Assembly (NCBI RefSeq): GCF_014207935.1
Contig: NZ_JACHLL010000001.1
Location: 744,001-808,000, forward strand
DNA length: 64,000 nucleotides
Direction of reading: 5' to 3'
From: Pseudomonas fluvialis
Lineage (GTDB): Bacteria > Pseudomonadota > Gammaproteobacteria > Pseudomonadales > Pseudomonadaceae
Shown one piece after another: positions 55,030 through 63,965 of this stretch. The notes beneath the pieces were generated by a model that saw only the letters and a list, made by a program, of their open reading frames with translations, did no database searches and was not told the origin of the DNA. A program made the translations under genes and the position numbers. The stretch's first letter is position 1; each line of letters begins with the position of its first letter.

Positions 55030-57783
55030 ATGCAGATAACCGGAACACCCAGCGCTGACTCACTGATCGGAACCGCCGAGGATGACACGGTGCTGGGCGG
55101 CCTTGGCACCGACAGTCTGTCACTCAATGCCAATCCGGCAGCAATCCGCCTCAGCCTCAATGCATTTGGTCAGTGGGTGGTAGAGAGCACACAGGGCCGT
55201 GACCTGTTGCTGGGCGTCGAGCGCCTGGTCATGGCCGATCAGAGCCAGCTGAGCCTTGCGCAGCGCCTCGTAGCCGGCATGGCCGAACAGCATGTCAACC
55301 ACACCACCTCCGACTACCAGCTGAATCAGTCGGTTGCCGCGCTGGCCGACGGCGGCTGGCTGGTGACCTGGCAGTCCTACACTCAGGATGGCTCCGGCTA
55401 TGGCGTCTATCAGCAGCGTTATGGTGCCGACGGCAAAGCAGTCGGGGGAGAGGCGCGGGTCAACACCACCACCGCCAGCAGCCAGGACACGCCCGTCGTG
55501 ACAGGGCTCGCGGATGGTGGATGGCTGGTGTGCTGGACCAGCTATGACCAGGACGGTTCGGCCACCGGGTTGTATCAGCAACGCTATAACCGTGCCGGCG
55601 AGACGGCGGGCGCAGAGCAGCAGGTCAACAGCCAGGTCGAGGACTATCAACTGAACGCCAGCGTCACCAGCCTGAACGATGGCGGCTGGCTGGTGTGCTG
55701 GGAATCCTATGCCCAGGATGGCTCCGGCTATGGCGTCTATCAGCAGCGCTATGGTGCCGACGGGCTGGCCAGCGGAGAAGAAAGCCGCGTCAATACACTC
55801 ACCACGGGCAGCCAGAACACGGCCAGCGTGACCGCTCTGACGGATGGCGGATGGCTGGTTTCCTGGATGGCCTACAGCGAAGACGGACTGCAAAGCGACA
55901 TCCTGCAACAACACTATGCATCCACAGGACTGCCAGTCGGAACTGAAACCACCGTCAACAGCAGCAGCGGAACACTGCAGGAATCCCCGCGTACCACCGC
56001 CCTGCTGGACGGCGGCTGGCTGGTGACCTGGCAGGCCCCCCAGGCCGACGGCAATGCCACTGATATCTACCAGCAGCGCTATGCCGCCAACGGCAACCCG
56101 GCAGCCGGTGAAACCCGGGTCAACAGCACCGTGGCCGACTATCAACTCAATGCCAGTACATGCGGCCTGGCTGATGGCGGCTGGCTGGTGTGCTGGGAGT
56201 CTTACAACCAGGATGGTTCAGGCTACGGCGTCTACCAGCAACGCTACAACGCACAGGGTATTGCTCAGGGCGGTGAGGTTCGCGTCAACAGTTTCACCTC
56301 CGGCAGCCAAGGCACACCCAGTGTCGCGGCCCTGCCCGATGGAGGCTGGGTGATCAGTTGGACCTCCTATGAACAGGAAGACACCAGCAGTGGCATCTAC
56401 CAGCAGCGCTACTCTGCCGCTGGCGCCCCTGTGGGCACAGGCACGCCAACCCTGACGGGCGACCAACACGACAACTGGCTGCAATTCAGCGGCCTGCAAA
56501 GCATCGAGCTCGAAGGCGCAGGAGGCAATGACCACCTTGAGGGCGGCAGTGGCAATGACCGACTGAACGGCGGCACAGGCACAGATACCCTGACCGGAGG
56601 CCTGGGCAATGACACCTATGTAATCGACAGCAGTGGCGACCGCATCATCGAGTCGAGCACCCTGACCGCGGAGACCGACAGCGTGCAGTCCAGCGTCACC
56701 TGGACCCTCGGCGCCAACCTGGAAAGACTCACGCTCACGGGCTCCAACGCCATCAATGGCACGGGCAACGCTCTGGCCAATACCCTCACCGGCAACACCG
56801 GCAACAACATTCTCAATGGTGGCGCCGGCGCCGACACCCTGGCGGGAGGCCTCGGCAACGACCTCTACGTGGTCGACAACAGTCACGACGTCATCAGCGA
56901 GACCAGCACGCTGGGCAGCGAGGTCGATGGCGTCCTGTCCCTGATCAGCTGGACCCTGGGCGCCAATCAGGAAAACCTGCTGCTGGGCGGTTCCACCGCC
57001 ATCAATGGCACAGGCAATGGCCTGACCAACGCCCTCACCGGCAATGCCGCCGCCAACGTCCTCAATGGCGGCGCCGGCGCCGACACCCTGACCGGCGGCC
57101 TCGGCAACGACACCTATGTGGTCGACAACAGCGGCGACGTCATCAGCGAAACCAGCACGCTGGGCAGCGAGGTCGATGGCGTCCTGTCCCTGGTCAACTG
57201 GACCCTGGGCGCCAACCTGGAAAACCTGCTGCTGGTCGGCTCCACCGCCATCAACGGCATGGGTAACAGCCTGGCCAACAGCCTGGCCGGCAATGCCGCC
57301 GCCAATACACTCAATGGCGGCGCCGGCAGCGACACCCTGACCGGTGGTGGTGGCGCCGACCGCTTCGTGCTGGACAACTCGGCCACCGGCGACCTGATCA
57401 GCGACTTCCTCAGCGGCACCGACAAGCTGGTGCTGGACAACTCGGGACTGGGCGGCATCGGCGACAAGGACGCACTGCTCGAAGGCGCCCTGCTGCGCAG
57501 CGCCGCCGGCGGTTTCAGCACATCAGCGGAGCTGGTGGTATTCAGCAGCAACATCAGCGGCAGCATCACCGCTACCGCCGCGTCCGCCAACATCGGCAGC
57601 GCCACCAGTGCCTATGCCATCGGCGACTCCCGCATCTTCGCCGTCGACAATGGCAGCCAGACGGCGGTCTACCAGTTCAAGGCCGTGGATACCGATGCCG
57701 CAGTGGAAAGCCACGAACTGAAACTGCTGGGCACCCTGAACTCGGCGCAGACCGCCATCGGCGACTATCTGTTCCAGGCCTGA
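55030..57783 (+). CDS. RTX-type calcium-binding secreted protein with seven 55-residue propeller-like repeats
   Basis: 917 residues from ATG 55030 (AAGGAGAG upstream). After ~95 residues with a weak RTX start come seven repeats with the core DGGWLVxW...D..xxIYQQRY, starting at 55348, 55513, 55678, 55843, 56008, 56173 and 56338, exactly 165 bp (55 residues) apart; this suits a seven-bladed beta-propeller. Then glycine-rich nonapeptides (GGxGNDTYVVD) in 83-residue units, and a C-terminal region like type I secretion signals. There is no N-terminal signal peptide, so a type I exporter (not in the window) is expected. Cysteines in WLVCW are unusual for such substrates. Possibly an adhesin or surface protein; I do not recognise the exact architecture. 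Confidence 0.85.
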   Translation: MQITGTPSADSLIGTAEDDTVLGGLGTDSLSLNANPAAIRLSLNAFGQWVVESTQGRDLLLGVERLVMADQSQLSLAQRLVAGMAEQHVNHTTSDYQLNQSVAALADGGWLVTWQSYTQDGSGYGVYQQRYGADGKAVGGEARVNTTTASSQDTPVVTGLADGGWLVCWTSYDQDGSATGLYQQRYNRAGETAGAEQQVNSQVEDYQLNASVTSLNDGGWLVCWESYAQDGSGYGVYQQRYGADGLASGEESRVNTLTTGSQNTASVTALTDGGWLVSWMAYSEDGLQSDILQQHYASTGLPVGTETTVNSSSGTLQESPRTTALLDGGWLVTWQAPQADGNATDIYQQRYAANGNPAAGETRVNSTVADYQLNASTCGLADGGWLVCWESYNQDGSGYGVYQQRYNAQGIAQGGEVRVNSFTSGSQGTPSVAALPDGGWVISWTSYEQEDTSSGIYQQRYSAAGAPVGTGTPTLTGDQHDNWLQFSGLQSIELEGAGGNDHLEGGSGNDRLNGGTGTDTLTGGLGNDTYVIDSSGDRIIESSTLTAETDSVQSSVTWTLGANLERLTLTGSNAINGTGNALANTLTGNTGNNILNGGAGADTLAGGLGNDLYVVDNSHDVISETSTLGSEVDGVLSLISWTLGANQENLLLGGSTAINGTGNGLTNALTGNAAANVLNGGAGADTLTGGLGNDTYVVDNSGDVISETSTLGSEVDGVLSLVNWTLGANLENLLLVGSTAINGMGNSLANSLAGNAAANTLNGGAGSDTLTGGGGADRFVLDNSATGDLISDFLSGTDKLVLDNSGLGGIGDKDALLEGALLRSAAGGFSTSAELVVFSSNISGSITATAASANIGSATSAYAIGDSRIFAVDNGSQTAVYQFKAVDTDAAVESHELKLLGTLNSAQTAIGDYLFQA
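55310..56454 (+). repeat. Seven tandem 165-bp repeats inside the RTX gene
   Basis: Cores are spaced by exactly 165 bp with no indel. Repeats 1, 3 and 6 share a DYQLN lead-in and QDGSGYGVYQQRY; 2, 4 and 7 share a GSQ(D/N/G)T type lead-in. DNA of repeats 1 and 3 is nearly identical over about 50 bp (55384 and 55714), indicating recent duplication or gene conversion. Confidence 0.85.
56570..57345 (+). repeat. Three 249-bp RTX units
   Basis: The tgg codon of the WTLGAN core is at 56701, 56950 and 57199, 249 bp apart. Each unit has GGLGNDxYVVD, GDVISETSTLGSEVDGVLS and AINGxGN motifs. Units 2 and 3 are almost identical in DNA. Confidence 0.8.
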
Positions 57784-57857
57784 ACCAGACCCCGGAGCAC
57801 TTCCCTCAGGCGGCAGCCCGGCCTATTCTCGCCGCCTGCCCACATCGAGAGACCGTC

Positions 57858-59093
57858 GTGCGCCTGCTGTTCATCCACCAGAACTTCCCCGGCCAGTATC
57901 GTCATCTGTTCCACCGCCTGGCCCACAGCGGCGAACATCAGGTCGTCGGCATGGGCGAGCAGGCCAACCTGGCGCGCAACACTCATGGCTGGCAACTGCC
58001 GCGCAATGCGATGCTCATGGGATACGGCACCCCGGCGCCTGCCGGCGCACACACCCATGCTTACTTGCGAGGATATGAAGCGGCCATACGCCGAGGGCAA
58101 GACTGGGCCCGTGTCGCCCTGCAGTTGAAGAAGCAGGGGTTCTCGCCAGACGTCGTCTGCGTCCATCCCGGCTGGGGCGAGGCGCTGTTCGTGCGCGAGG
58201 TCTTCCCGCGCGCACGCGTAGTCACCTTCTGCGAGTTCTACTACCAGCCGCACGGGGCCGATTTCGACTTCGACCCCGAGTACCCGGTGGAGCTGAATGA
58301 CTTCTGCGCCCTGCGTATCAAGAACTCGGTGCTCAACCAGGCCCTGCTCGACTGCGATCTGGGCATGGCACCAACCCACTGGCAGAAGTCGGTTCACCCA
58401 CGTGAGCTGCAGCACAAGCTGGCGGTGGTGCACGACGGCATCGACACCCGCCTGCTGCAGCCCGACCCCGTCGCACGCTTCATCCTGCCCGATGGTCGCG
58501 CACTTGATCGCAGCCAGCCGGTGGTAACCTTCGTCAACCGCAACCTGGAACCTTACCGCGGCTTTCACCAGTTCATGCGCGCACTGCCGGAACTGCAACG
58601 GCTGCGGCCGGATGCCGAGATTGTCATAGTCGGCGGCGATGAAGTGTCCTACGGCCGCCGCGTAGAAGGCGGTTACCGCGCCGCCTTGCTGAAGGAGCTG
58701 GACGGCCAGCTGGACCTGACCCGCATCCACTTCGTCGGCAAGCTGCCCTACCCCGACTATGTGCGACTGCTGCAGGTCAGCGCCGCGCATGTCTACCTGA
58801 CCTACCCCTTCGTGCTGTCCTGGTCGATGCTCGAAGCCATGGCACTCGGCTGCCTGGTTATCGGCTCGGCTACCTCCCCGGTTCAGGAGGTCCTGGTGGA
58901 TGGCGAAAACGGCTGTCTGGTGGATTTCTTCGACCCACGCGCCCTGGCCGAACGCACCGCCGCCGCGCTGGAGAACGATCCCTCACACCAGTACCTGCGC
59001 CAGGCCGCGCGCGAAACAGTGGTCCGTCGCTATGACCTGCACGACCTGTGCCTGCCCCGGCAGCAGCAACTGATCCTGGACTGCAAGTTCTAG
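57858..59093 (+). CDS. GT4-family glycosyltransferase next to RTX gene
   Basis: 411 residues; GTG start with GAGAG 7 bases upstream. LLFIHQNFPGQYRHL at the start, then FVNRNLEPYRGFHQFMRALPEL, VGKLPYPDYVRLLQVSAAHVYLTYPFVLSWSMLEAMALGCLVI as the E-x-E donor site. This is the GT4 subgroup seen beside large secreted or RTX-type proteins. It is 74 bp after the RTX gene on the same strand, so it may glycosylate that protein or a nearby glycan; unproven. Confidence 0.85.
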   Translation: MRLLFIHQNFPGQYRHLFHRLAHSGEHQVVGMGEQANLARNTHGWQLPRNAMLMGYGTPAPAGAHTHAYLRGYEAAIRRGQDWARVALQLKKQGFSPDVVCVHPGWGEALFVREVFPRARVVTFCEFYYQPHGADFDFDPEYPVELNDFCALRIKNSVLNQALLDCDLGMAPTHWQKSVHPRELQHKLAVVHDGIDTRLLQPDPVARFILPDGRALDRSQPVVTFVNRNLEPYRGFHQFMRALPELQRLRPDAEIVIVGGDEVSYGRRVEGGYRAALLKELDGQLDLTRIHFVGKLPYPDYVRLLQVSAAHVYLTYPFVLSWSMLEAMALGCLVIGSATSPVQEVLVDGENGCLVDFFDPRALAERTAAALENDPSHQYLRQAARETVVRRYDLHDLCLPRQQQLILDCKF

Positions 59094-59096
59094 CTA

Positions 59097-59711
59097 CTAG
59101 TGTCTGAGCGTCAGCCACTTCGGCATCTGCCAGCCGAAGTGGATGGCCAGGCCGCGGAAGGCGAAGGTGAAGGCAACGCCGCACAGGCTGGCGCCGTGCG
59201 AGGCGCCGCCCTGGGCCAGCAGGAAGGTGTAGAGCATGCCGCCGGTGATGATGGTGGTGGCGTAGATCTCACGGCTGCTCAGCAGGTTTTCCCGTTGCGC
59301 CAGCACATCGCGGATCAGCCCGCCGCCGATACCGGTGATGGTCGCCATGACGATGGCCACCGGCGCGGCAAAACCATGGGCCAGCGCCTTGTCGATGGAC
59401 TGCACGCCGAACAGGGCGATGCCGAAGGCGTCCAAGTAGAGAATCGCCGCCCACACCGTCTCGTCGCGCAGATGGCGGGCCAGGGCGAAGGCGGCCAGCG
59501 AGGCGGCGCTGGCGACCCAGACGTAGTTGAAGTCGATCATCCAGAACACCGGCACGCCCAGCAGCAGGTCGCGCAGGGTGCCGCCGCCCACGGCGGTAAT
59601 CACGCCCATGAACAGCAGCGCGATGATGTCCATGCCACGCCGCCCGGCGGCCAGCACCCCGGCCATGGCAAAGGCGCAGATGGCGGCCATGCCAATCCAG
59701 TAATTGAGCAT
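59097..59711 (-). CDS. TRIC-type cation channel family protein (UPF0126)
   Basis: 204 residues with seven hydrophobic segments in two pseudo-repeats: GVITAVGGGTLRDLLLG and TITGIGGGLIRDVLAQ both carry the GGGxxRD signature of the UPF0126/TRIC family (YadS/YicG-like). Prokaryotic TRICs form trimeric K+/Na+ channels; other members transport glycine. The gene converges on the glycosyltransferase with 3 bp between stops. Confidence 0.9.
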   Translation of the reverse strand: MLNYWIGMAAICAFAMAGVLAAGRRGMDIIALLFMGVITAVGGGTLRDLLLGVPVFWMIDFNYVWVASAASLAAFALARHLRDETVWAAILYLDAFGIALFGVQSIDKALAHGFAAPVAIVMATITGIGGGLIRDVLAQRENLLSSREIYATTIITGGMLYTFLLAQGGASHGASLCGVAFTFAFRGLAIHFGWQMPKWLTLRH

Positions 59712-59729
59712 TGATCACTCCGGTCAGAT

Positions 59730-60650
59730 TCAGCGGCTACTGCCCAGGGCCTCGAGAAAGGCTTCCAATACCAGATTGGGCCGGCGGCCCTTGCGGGTCA
59801 CGGCGGCCATGTTCACCTCATAGAAGCGCTGCGTCGGCTTCAGGGCACGCAAGCGGCCCTGGGTGACCCAGGCTTCGGCGTAGTGATCGGCCAGGTAGCC
59901 GATGTAGCGTCCGGTCAGCAGCAGGAAGGCCACGCCCTCGCGGTCGCTGGCGCTGGCCGTGCAGTTGAGCCGCTGGTAGTGCGCCTGCACCTCGGCCGGC
60001 AGGCGGAAGGTCGGGGAGATGGCGTCCTGAGCATCCAGCCGCGCATCGTCCAGGCTGTCGTCGGCGGCATAGAACAGCGGATGGCCCACCGCGCAGTAGA
60101 GCAGCGAGCGCTCGCTGTAGAGGCTCTGGTACTCAAGCCCGGACAGCGCGCCCACCTGCGGCACCACGCCCACGTGCAAGCTGCCGCCGAGCACGCCCTG
60201 CTCCACCTCGCCCGGCGGCGTCATGCGGATATTGATCTGCACATCCGGCCCCTGCTGCTTGAGCTGGGCCAGGGCGTTGGTGATGCGCATGTGCGGCACG
60301 GTGACGAGGTTGTCGGTCAGGCCGATGTTCAGCTCGCCGCGCAGGTTGCGGTGCAGACCGTTGACCTCGCTGCGGAAGCTCTCGATGGCGCCCAGCAGCT
60401 GCAGGGTCGACTGATACACCTCGCGGCCTTCCTCGGTCAGGGCGAACCCGGCGCGACCGCGCTGGCACAGGCGCAGACCGAGGCGCTGCTCCAGATCGCT
60501 CATGTGCAGGCTGATGGCCGAGCGGCCGATGCCCAGCACGCTCTCGGCGGCGGAGAAGCCACCGCACTCGACCACGCTGCGGAAGATGCGCAGCAGGCGG
60601 ATTTCAAAGTCGCTGACCTGGGCCAGTGGATCGGTTCTGCGGGTGCTCAT
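59730..60650 (-). CDS. bauR: LysR-family regulator of beta-alanine catabolism
   Basis: 306 residues from ATG 60650; the longer frame reads through the promoter region. N-terminal HTH with FEIRLLRIFRSVVECGGFSAAESVLGIGRSAISLHMSDLEQRLGLRLC, then a substrate-binding domain. Divergent from bauA with a 146-bp region that holds an AGTTT-N10-AAACT inverted repeat. In P. aeruginosa bauR (PA0133) activates bauABCD with beta-alanine; gene order here is the same. Confidence 0.88.
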   Translation of the reverse strand: MSTRRTDPLAQVSDFEIRLLRIFRSVVECGGFSAAESVLGIGRSAISLHMSDLEQRLGLRLCQRGRAGFALTEEGREVYQSTLQLLGAIESFRSEVNGLHRNLRGELNIGLTDNLVTVPHMRITNALAQLKQQGPDVQINIRMTPPGEVEQGVLGGSLHVGVVPQVGALSGLEYQSLYSERSLLYCAVGHPLFYAADDSLDDARLDAQDAISPTFRLPAEVQAHYQRLNCTASASDREGVAFLLLTGRYIGYLADHYAEAWVTQGRLRALKPTQRFYEVNMAAVTRKGRRPNLVLEAFLEALGSSR

Positions 60651-60660
60651 GGTGAACCAC

Positions 60661-60684
60661 TTAGTTTGATAAATACGAAACTTA
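60661..60684. promoter_or_regulatory. Candidate BauR operator
   Basis: AGTTT (60663-60667), ten bases, AAACT (60678-60682): a perfect inverted repeat in the bauR-bauA gap and consistent with the LysR T-N11-A rule. Confidence 0.5.
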
Positions 60685-60721
60685 AGATTGGAAAAGTCGG
60701 ATTTTCCAGACTTTAGGCCTC

Positions 60722-60736
60722 TGGCAACGTAGCTGC
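60722..60736 (+). promoter_or_regulatory. Possible sigma-54 promoter of bauA
   Basis: TGG-N9-CTGC with GG and GC separated by 10 bases (TGGCAACGTAGCTGC), near the sigma-54 consensus. The distance to the bauA start is about 60 bases. LysR proteins do not normally activate sigma-54, so this is a weak call. Confidence 0.3.
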
Positions 60737-60796
60737 AACCCGTGGAACGGCCCGACCGTCCCATGCAGAACAGATCGCCTGTGCGAGATAAGAGCC

Positions 60797-62140
60797 ATGA
60801 CCATGCCTGAAACTGCCCCGTCCCTTGCCAGCCAGCTGAAGCTCGACGCTCACTGGATGCCGTTCTCCGCCAACCGCAACTTCAAGCGCGACCCGCGCAT
60901 CATTGTCGGGGCCGACGGCAACTACTTCATCGACGACAAGGGCCGTCGCGTGTTCGACAGCCTGTCGGGTCTATGGACCTGCGGTGCCGGCCACAACCGC
61001 GCCGAGATTCAGGAAGCGGTCGCCCGCCAGCTGGGTACCCTCGACTACGCCCCGGGCTTCCAGTACGGCCACCCGCTGTCCTACCTGCTGGCCGAGAAGA
61101 TCACCGAGCTGACCCCGGCCGGCCTCGACCACGTGTTCTACACCGGCTCGGGCTCCGAGTGCGCCGACACCGCGGTGAAGATGGCGCGTGCCTACTGGCG
61201 CCTGAAGGGCCAGCCGAGCAAGACCAAGTTCATCGGCCGCGCCCGTGGCTACCATGGCGTGAATATCGCCGGCACCAGCCTCGGCGGCATCGGCGGCAAC
61301 CGCAAGATGTTCGGCCAGATGATGGACGCCGACCACCTGCCGCACACCCTGCAACCGCACCTGGCCTTCACCAAGGGCATGGCTGAAACCGGTGGCGTGG
61401 AGCTGGCCAACGAGCTGCTGAAACTCATCGAACTGCACGACGCCTCCAACATCGCCGCCGTGATCGTCGAGCCGATGTCCGGTTCCGCCGGTGTGATCGT
61501 GCCGCCCAAGGGCTACCTGCAGCGCCTGCGCGAGATCTGCACCCAGCACAACATCCTGCTGATCTTCGACGAAGTGATCACCGCCTTCGGTCGTATGGGC
61601 AAATGGACCGGTGCCGAATACTTCGGCGTTACCCCGGACATCATGAACACCGCCAAGCAGGTCACCAACGGTGCCATCCCGCTGGGCGCGGTGATCGCCT
61701 CCAGCGAGATCTACAACACCTTCATGCAGCAGCCGACCCCGGAGCACATGGTCGAGTTCGGCCACGGCTACACCTACTCCGGCCACCCGGTGGCCTGTGC
61801 CGCGGGCCTCGCCACCCTGGAGCTGCTGCAGCGCGACCACCTGATCGAGCAGTCCGCTGCCCTGGCCCCGGTGTTCGAGGAAAAACTGCACAGCCTCAAA
61901 GGCAGCCAGCACGTGGTCGACATCCGCAACTGCGGTCTGGCCGGTGCCCTGCAGCTGACACCGCGTGACGGCGACCCGGTGATCCGCCCGTTCGAGGCCG
62001 GCATCAAACTGTGGAAGGCCGGTTTCTACGTGCGCTTCGGCGGCGACACCCTGCAGTTCGGCCCGACCTTCAACACCAAGCCCGAGCAGCTGGACAGCCT
62101 GTTCAACGCCGTCGGCGATGTGCTGAACAGCCTCGACTGA
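60797..62140 (+). CDS. bauA: Beta-alanine:pyruvate aminotransferase
   Basis: 447 residues, class III PLP aminotransferase. [35 protein letters not shown] (PLP phosphate), [29 protein letters not shown] (PLP Asp) and [17 protein letters not shown] with the Schiff-base Lys. Very close to P. aeruginosa BauA and the omega-amino acid:pyruvate transaminase of P. putida. It converts beta-alanine to malonate semialdehyde. AAGAG precedes the ATG. Confidence 0.95.
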   Translation: MTMPETAPSLASQLKLDAHWMPFSANRNFKRDPRIIVGADGNYFIDDKGRRVFDSLSGLWTCGAGHNRAEIQEAVARQLGTLDYAPGFQYGHPLSYLLAEKITELTPAGLDHVFYTGSGSECADTAVKMARAYWRLKGQPSKTKFIGRARGYHGVNIAGTSLGGIGGNRKMFGQMMDADHLPHTLQPHLAFTKGMAETGGVELANELLKLIELHDASNIAAVIVEPMSGSAGVIVPPKGYLQRLREICTQHNILLIFDEVITAFGRMGKWTGAEYFGVTPDIMNTAKQVTNGAIPLGAVIASSEIYNTFMQQPTPEHMVEFGHGYTYSGHPVACAAGLATLELLQRDHLIEQSAALAPVFEEKLHSLKGSQHVVDIRNCGLAGALQLTPRDGDPVIRPFEAGIKLWKAGFYVRFGGDTLQFGPTFNTKPEQLDSLFNAVGDVLNSLD

Positions 62141-62208
62141 TACGCCTTTGGCACCCCTCTCCTGCGGGAGAGGGCGTACGACCCGAATTCACATTGAGAG
62201 AGATGCCC

Positions 62209-63705
62209 ATGAGCACCATCGCCCACCTGATCAACGGCGAAATCGTTTTCCGCAGCGGCCGCACCACCCCGGTCTTCAACCCGTCCATGGGTGAGGCCAT
62301 CCGCCAGGTCGAACTGGCCGACGCCGCCACCATCCAGCTCGCCATCGATTCCGCCAAGGCTGCCTTCCCGGCCTGGCGCAACACCCCGCCGGCCAAGCGC
62401 GCCCAGGTCATGTTCCGCTTCAAGCAACTGCTGGAAGCCAACAAGGACAAGATCGCTGCGATGATCAGCGAAGAGCACGGCAAGACCCTCGAAGACGCCG
62501 TGGGCGAGCTGCAGCGCGGTATCGAAAACGTCGAGTACGCCTGTGGCGCGCCGGAACTGCTGAAAGGCGAATACAACCGCAACGTCGGCCCGAACATCGA
62601 CAGCTGGTCCGATCACCAGCCGCTGGGCGTGGTCGCCGGCATCACCCCGTTCAACTTCCCGGCCATGGTGCCGCTGTGGATGTACCCGCTGGCCATCGTC
62701 TGCGGCAACTGCTTCATCCTGAAGCCGTCCGAGCGCGACCCGAGCTCCACCCTGTACATCGCCGAACTGCTGCACGAAGCCGGCCTGCCCAAGGGCGTGC
62801 TGAACGTCATCAACGGTGACAAGGCTGCCGTGGACGCCCTGATCGAAGCCCCGGAAGTCAAAGCCATCAGCTTCGTCGGCTCCACCCCGATCGCCGAATA
62901 CATCTACACCGAAGCCAACCGCCGCGGTAAGCGCGTGCAGGCCCTCGGTGGCGCCAAGAACCACGCCGTGGTGCTGCCGGACGCCGACCTGGACAACACC
63001 GTCAACGCCCTGATGGGTGCCGCCTACGGCTCCTGCGGCGAGCGCTGCATGGCCATCTCCGTGGTCGTGACCGTGGGTGACCACGTGGCCGACGCGCTGG
63101 TGGAAAAACTGGTCCCGAAAATCCAGGCCCTGAAAGTCGGCGCCGGCACCTCCTGCGGCCTCGACATGGGCCCGCTGGTCACCGGCGCGGCGCGCGACAA
63201 GGTCAAGGGCTACATCGACGCTGGCGAAGCGCAGGGCGCCAAGCTGGTGGTCGATGGCCGCGGCCTGGTCGTGCCGGGCAATGAGGCCGGCTTCTTCCTC
63301 GGCGGCACCCTGTTCGATCACGTCACCCCGGACATGACCATCTACCGCGAGGAAATCTTCGGCCCGGTCCTCTGCATCGTCCGCGTCAACAGCCTGGAAG
63401 ACGCCATGCAGCTGATCAACGACCACGAATACGGCAACGGCACCTGCCTGTTCACCCGTGACGGCGAAGCCGCCCGCCTGTTCTGCGACGAGATCGAAGT
63501 GGGCATGGTCGGCATCAACGTGCCGCTGCCGGTGCCGGTCAGCTACCACAGCTTTGGCGGCTGGAAGCGCTCGCTGTTCGGCGACCTGCACGCCTACGGC
63601 CCGGACGGTGTGCGCTTCTACACCAAGCGCAAGACCATCACCCAGCGCTGGCCGCAGCGCGCCTCCCACGAGGCCGCGCAGTTCGCCTTCCCGAGCAACG
63701 GCTAA
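62209..63705 (+). CDS. bauC: (Methyl)malonate-semialdehyde dehydrogenase (acylating)
   Basis: 498 residues from ATG 62209, with GAGAGAG 7 bases upstream. [16 protein letters not shown] and [12 protein letters not shown] (NAD binding), [17 protein letters not shown] with catalytic Cys, and [13 protein letters not shown] [12 protein letters not shown] near the end. It oxidises malonate semialdehyde from BauA to acetyl-CoA with CoA. BauC and MmsA are hard to separate by sequence; context favours BauC. Confidence 0.92.
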   Translation: MSTIAHLINGEIVFRSGRTTPVFNPSMGEAIRQVELADAATIQLAIDSAKAAFPAWRNTPPAKRAQVMFRFKQLLEANKDKIAAMISEEHGKTLEDAVGELQRGIENVEYACGAPELLKGEYNRNVGPNIDSWSDHQPLGVVAGITPFNFPAMVPLWMYPLAIVCGNCFILKPSERDPSSTLYIAELLHEAGLPKGVLNVINGDKAAVDALIEAPEVKAISFVGSTPIAEYIYTEANRRGKRVQALGGAKNHAVVLPDADLDNTVNALMGAAYGSCGERCMAISVVVTVGDHVADALVEKLVPKIQALKVGAGTSCGLDMGPLVTGAARDKVKGYIDAGEAQGAKLVVDGRGLVVPGNEAGFFLGGTLFDHVTPDMTIYREEIFGPVLCIVRVNSLEDAMQLINDHEYGNGTCLFTRDGEAARLFCDEIEVGMVGINVPLPVPVSYHSFGGWKRSLFGDLHAYGPDGVRFYTKRKTITQRWPQRASHEAAQFAFPSNG

Positions 63706-63717
63706 GCTGAACACCAG

Positions 63718-63741
63718 AGGGCTGATCGCAGGATCAGCCCT
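63718..63741 (+). terminator. Terminator after bauC
   Basis: Perfect 10-bp stem AGGGCTGATC / GATCAGCCCT with a 4-base loop, followed by TTG; 12 bp past the bauC stop. Confidence 0.85.
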
Positions 63742-63753
63742 TTGTGCATCAAG

Positions 63754-63928
63754 CGGTTTTGTACCAGCGCCGGCGACCATAAGCCGACGCCCCTGCAAAA
63801 CCGATGTACGCAGTAAACCAGCCGCGCGGGCGCGGCGTTGGTGCAGTGACCCGGTTCCACCGGTTACGGCACCCCTTGGGTGAGCGGGTTCACGGCCAAC
63901 GTGACCGGCAAGCCCGCTCTCCCAAGGG
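63754..63928 (+). promoter_or_regulatory. Highly structured leader of the next gene
   Basis: Three elements pair well. First CGGTTTTG (63754-63761) with CAAAACCG (63796-63803), enclosing an 8-bp hairpin with one mismatch at 63767-63790. Second a GC-rich hairpin CCGCGC/GCGCGG near 63822-63835. Third a 16-bp arm beginning CCCTTGGG (63873-63888) pairing with 63913-63928 with one mismatch, with an inner TCACG/CGTGA hairpin. No known riboswitch consensus was recognised. The structure ends 37 bases before the ATG at 63966. Confidence 0.6.
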
Positions 63929-63965
63929 CAGCCCACTTCAATCAACAGAAGAGGACTTCCCTGCA

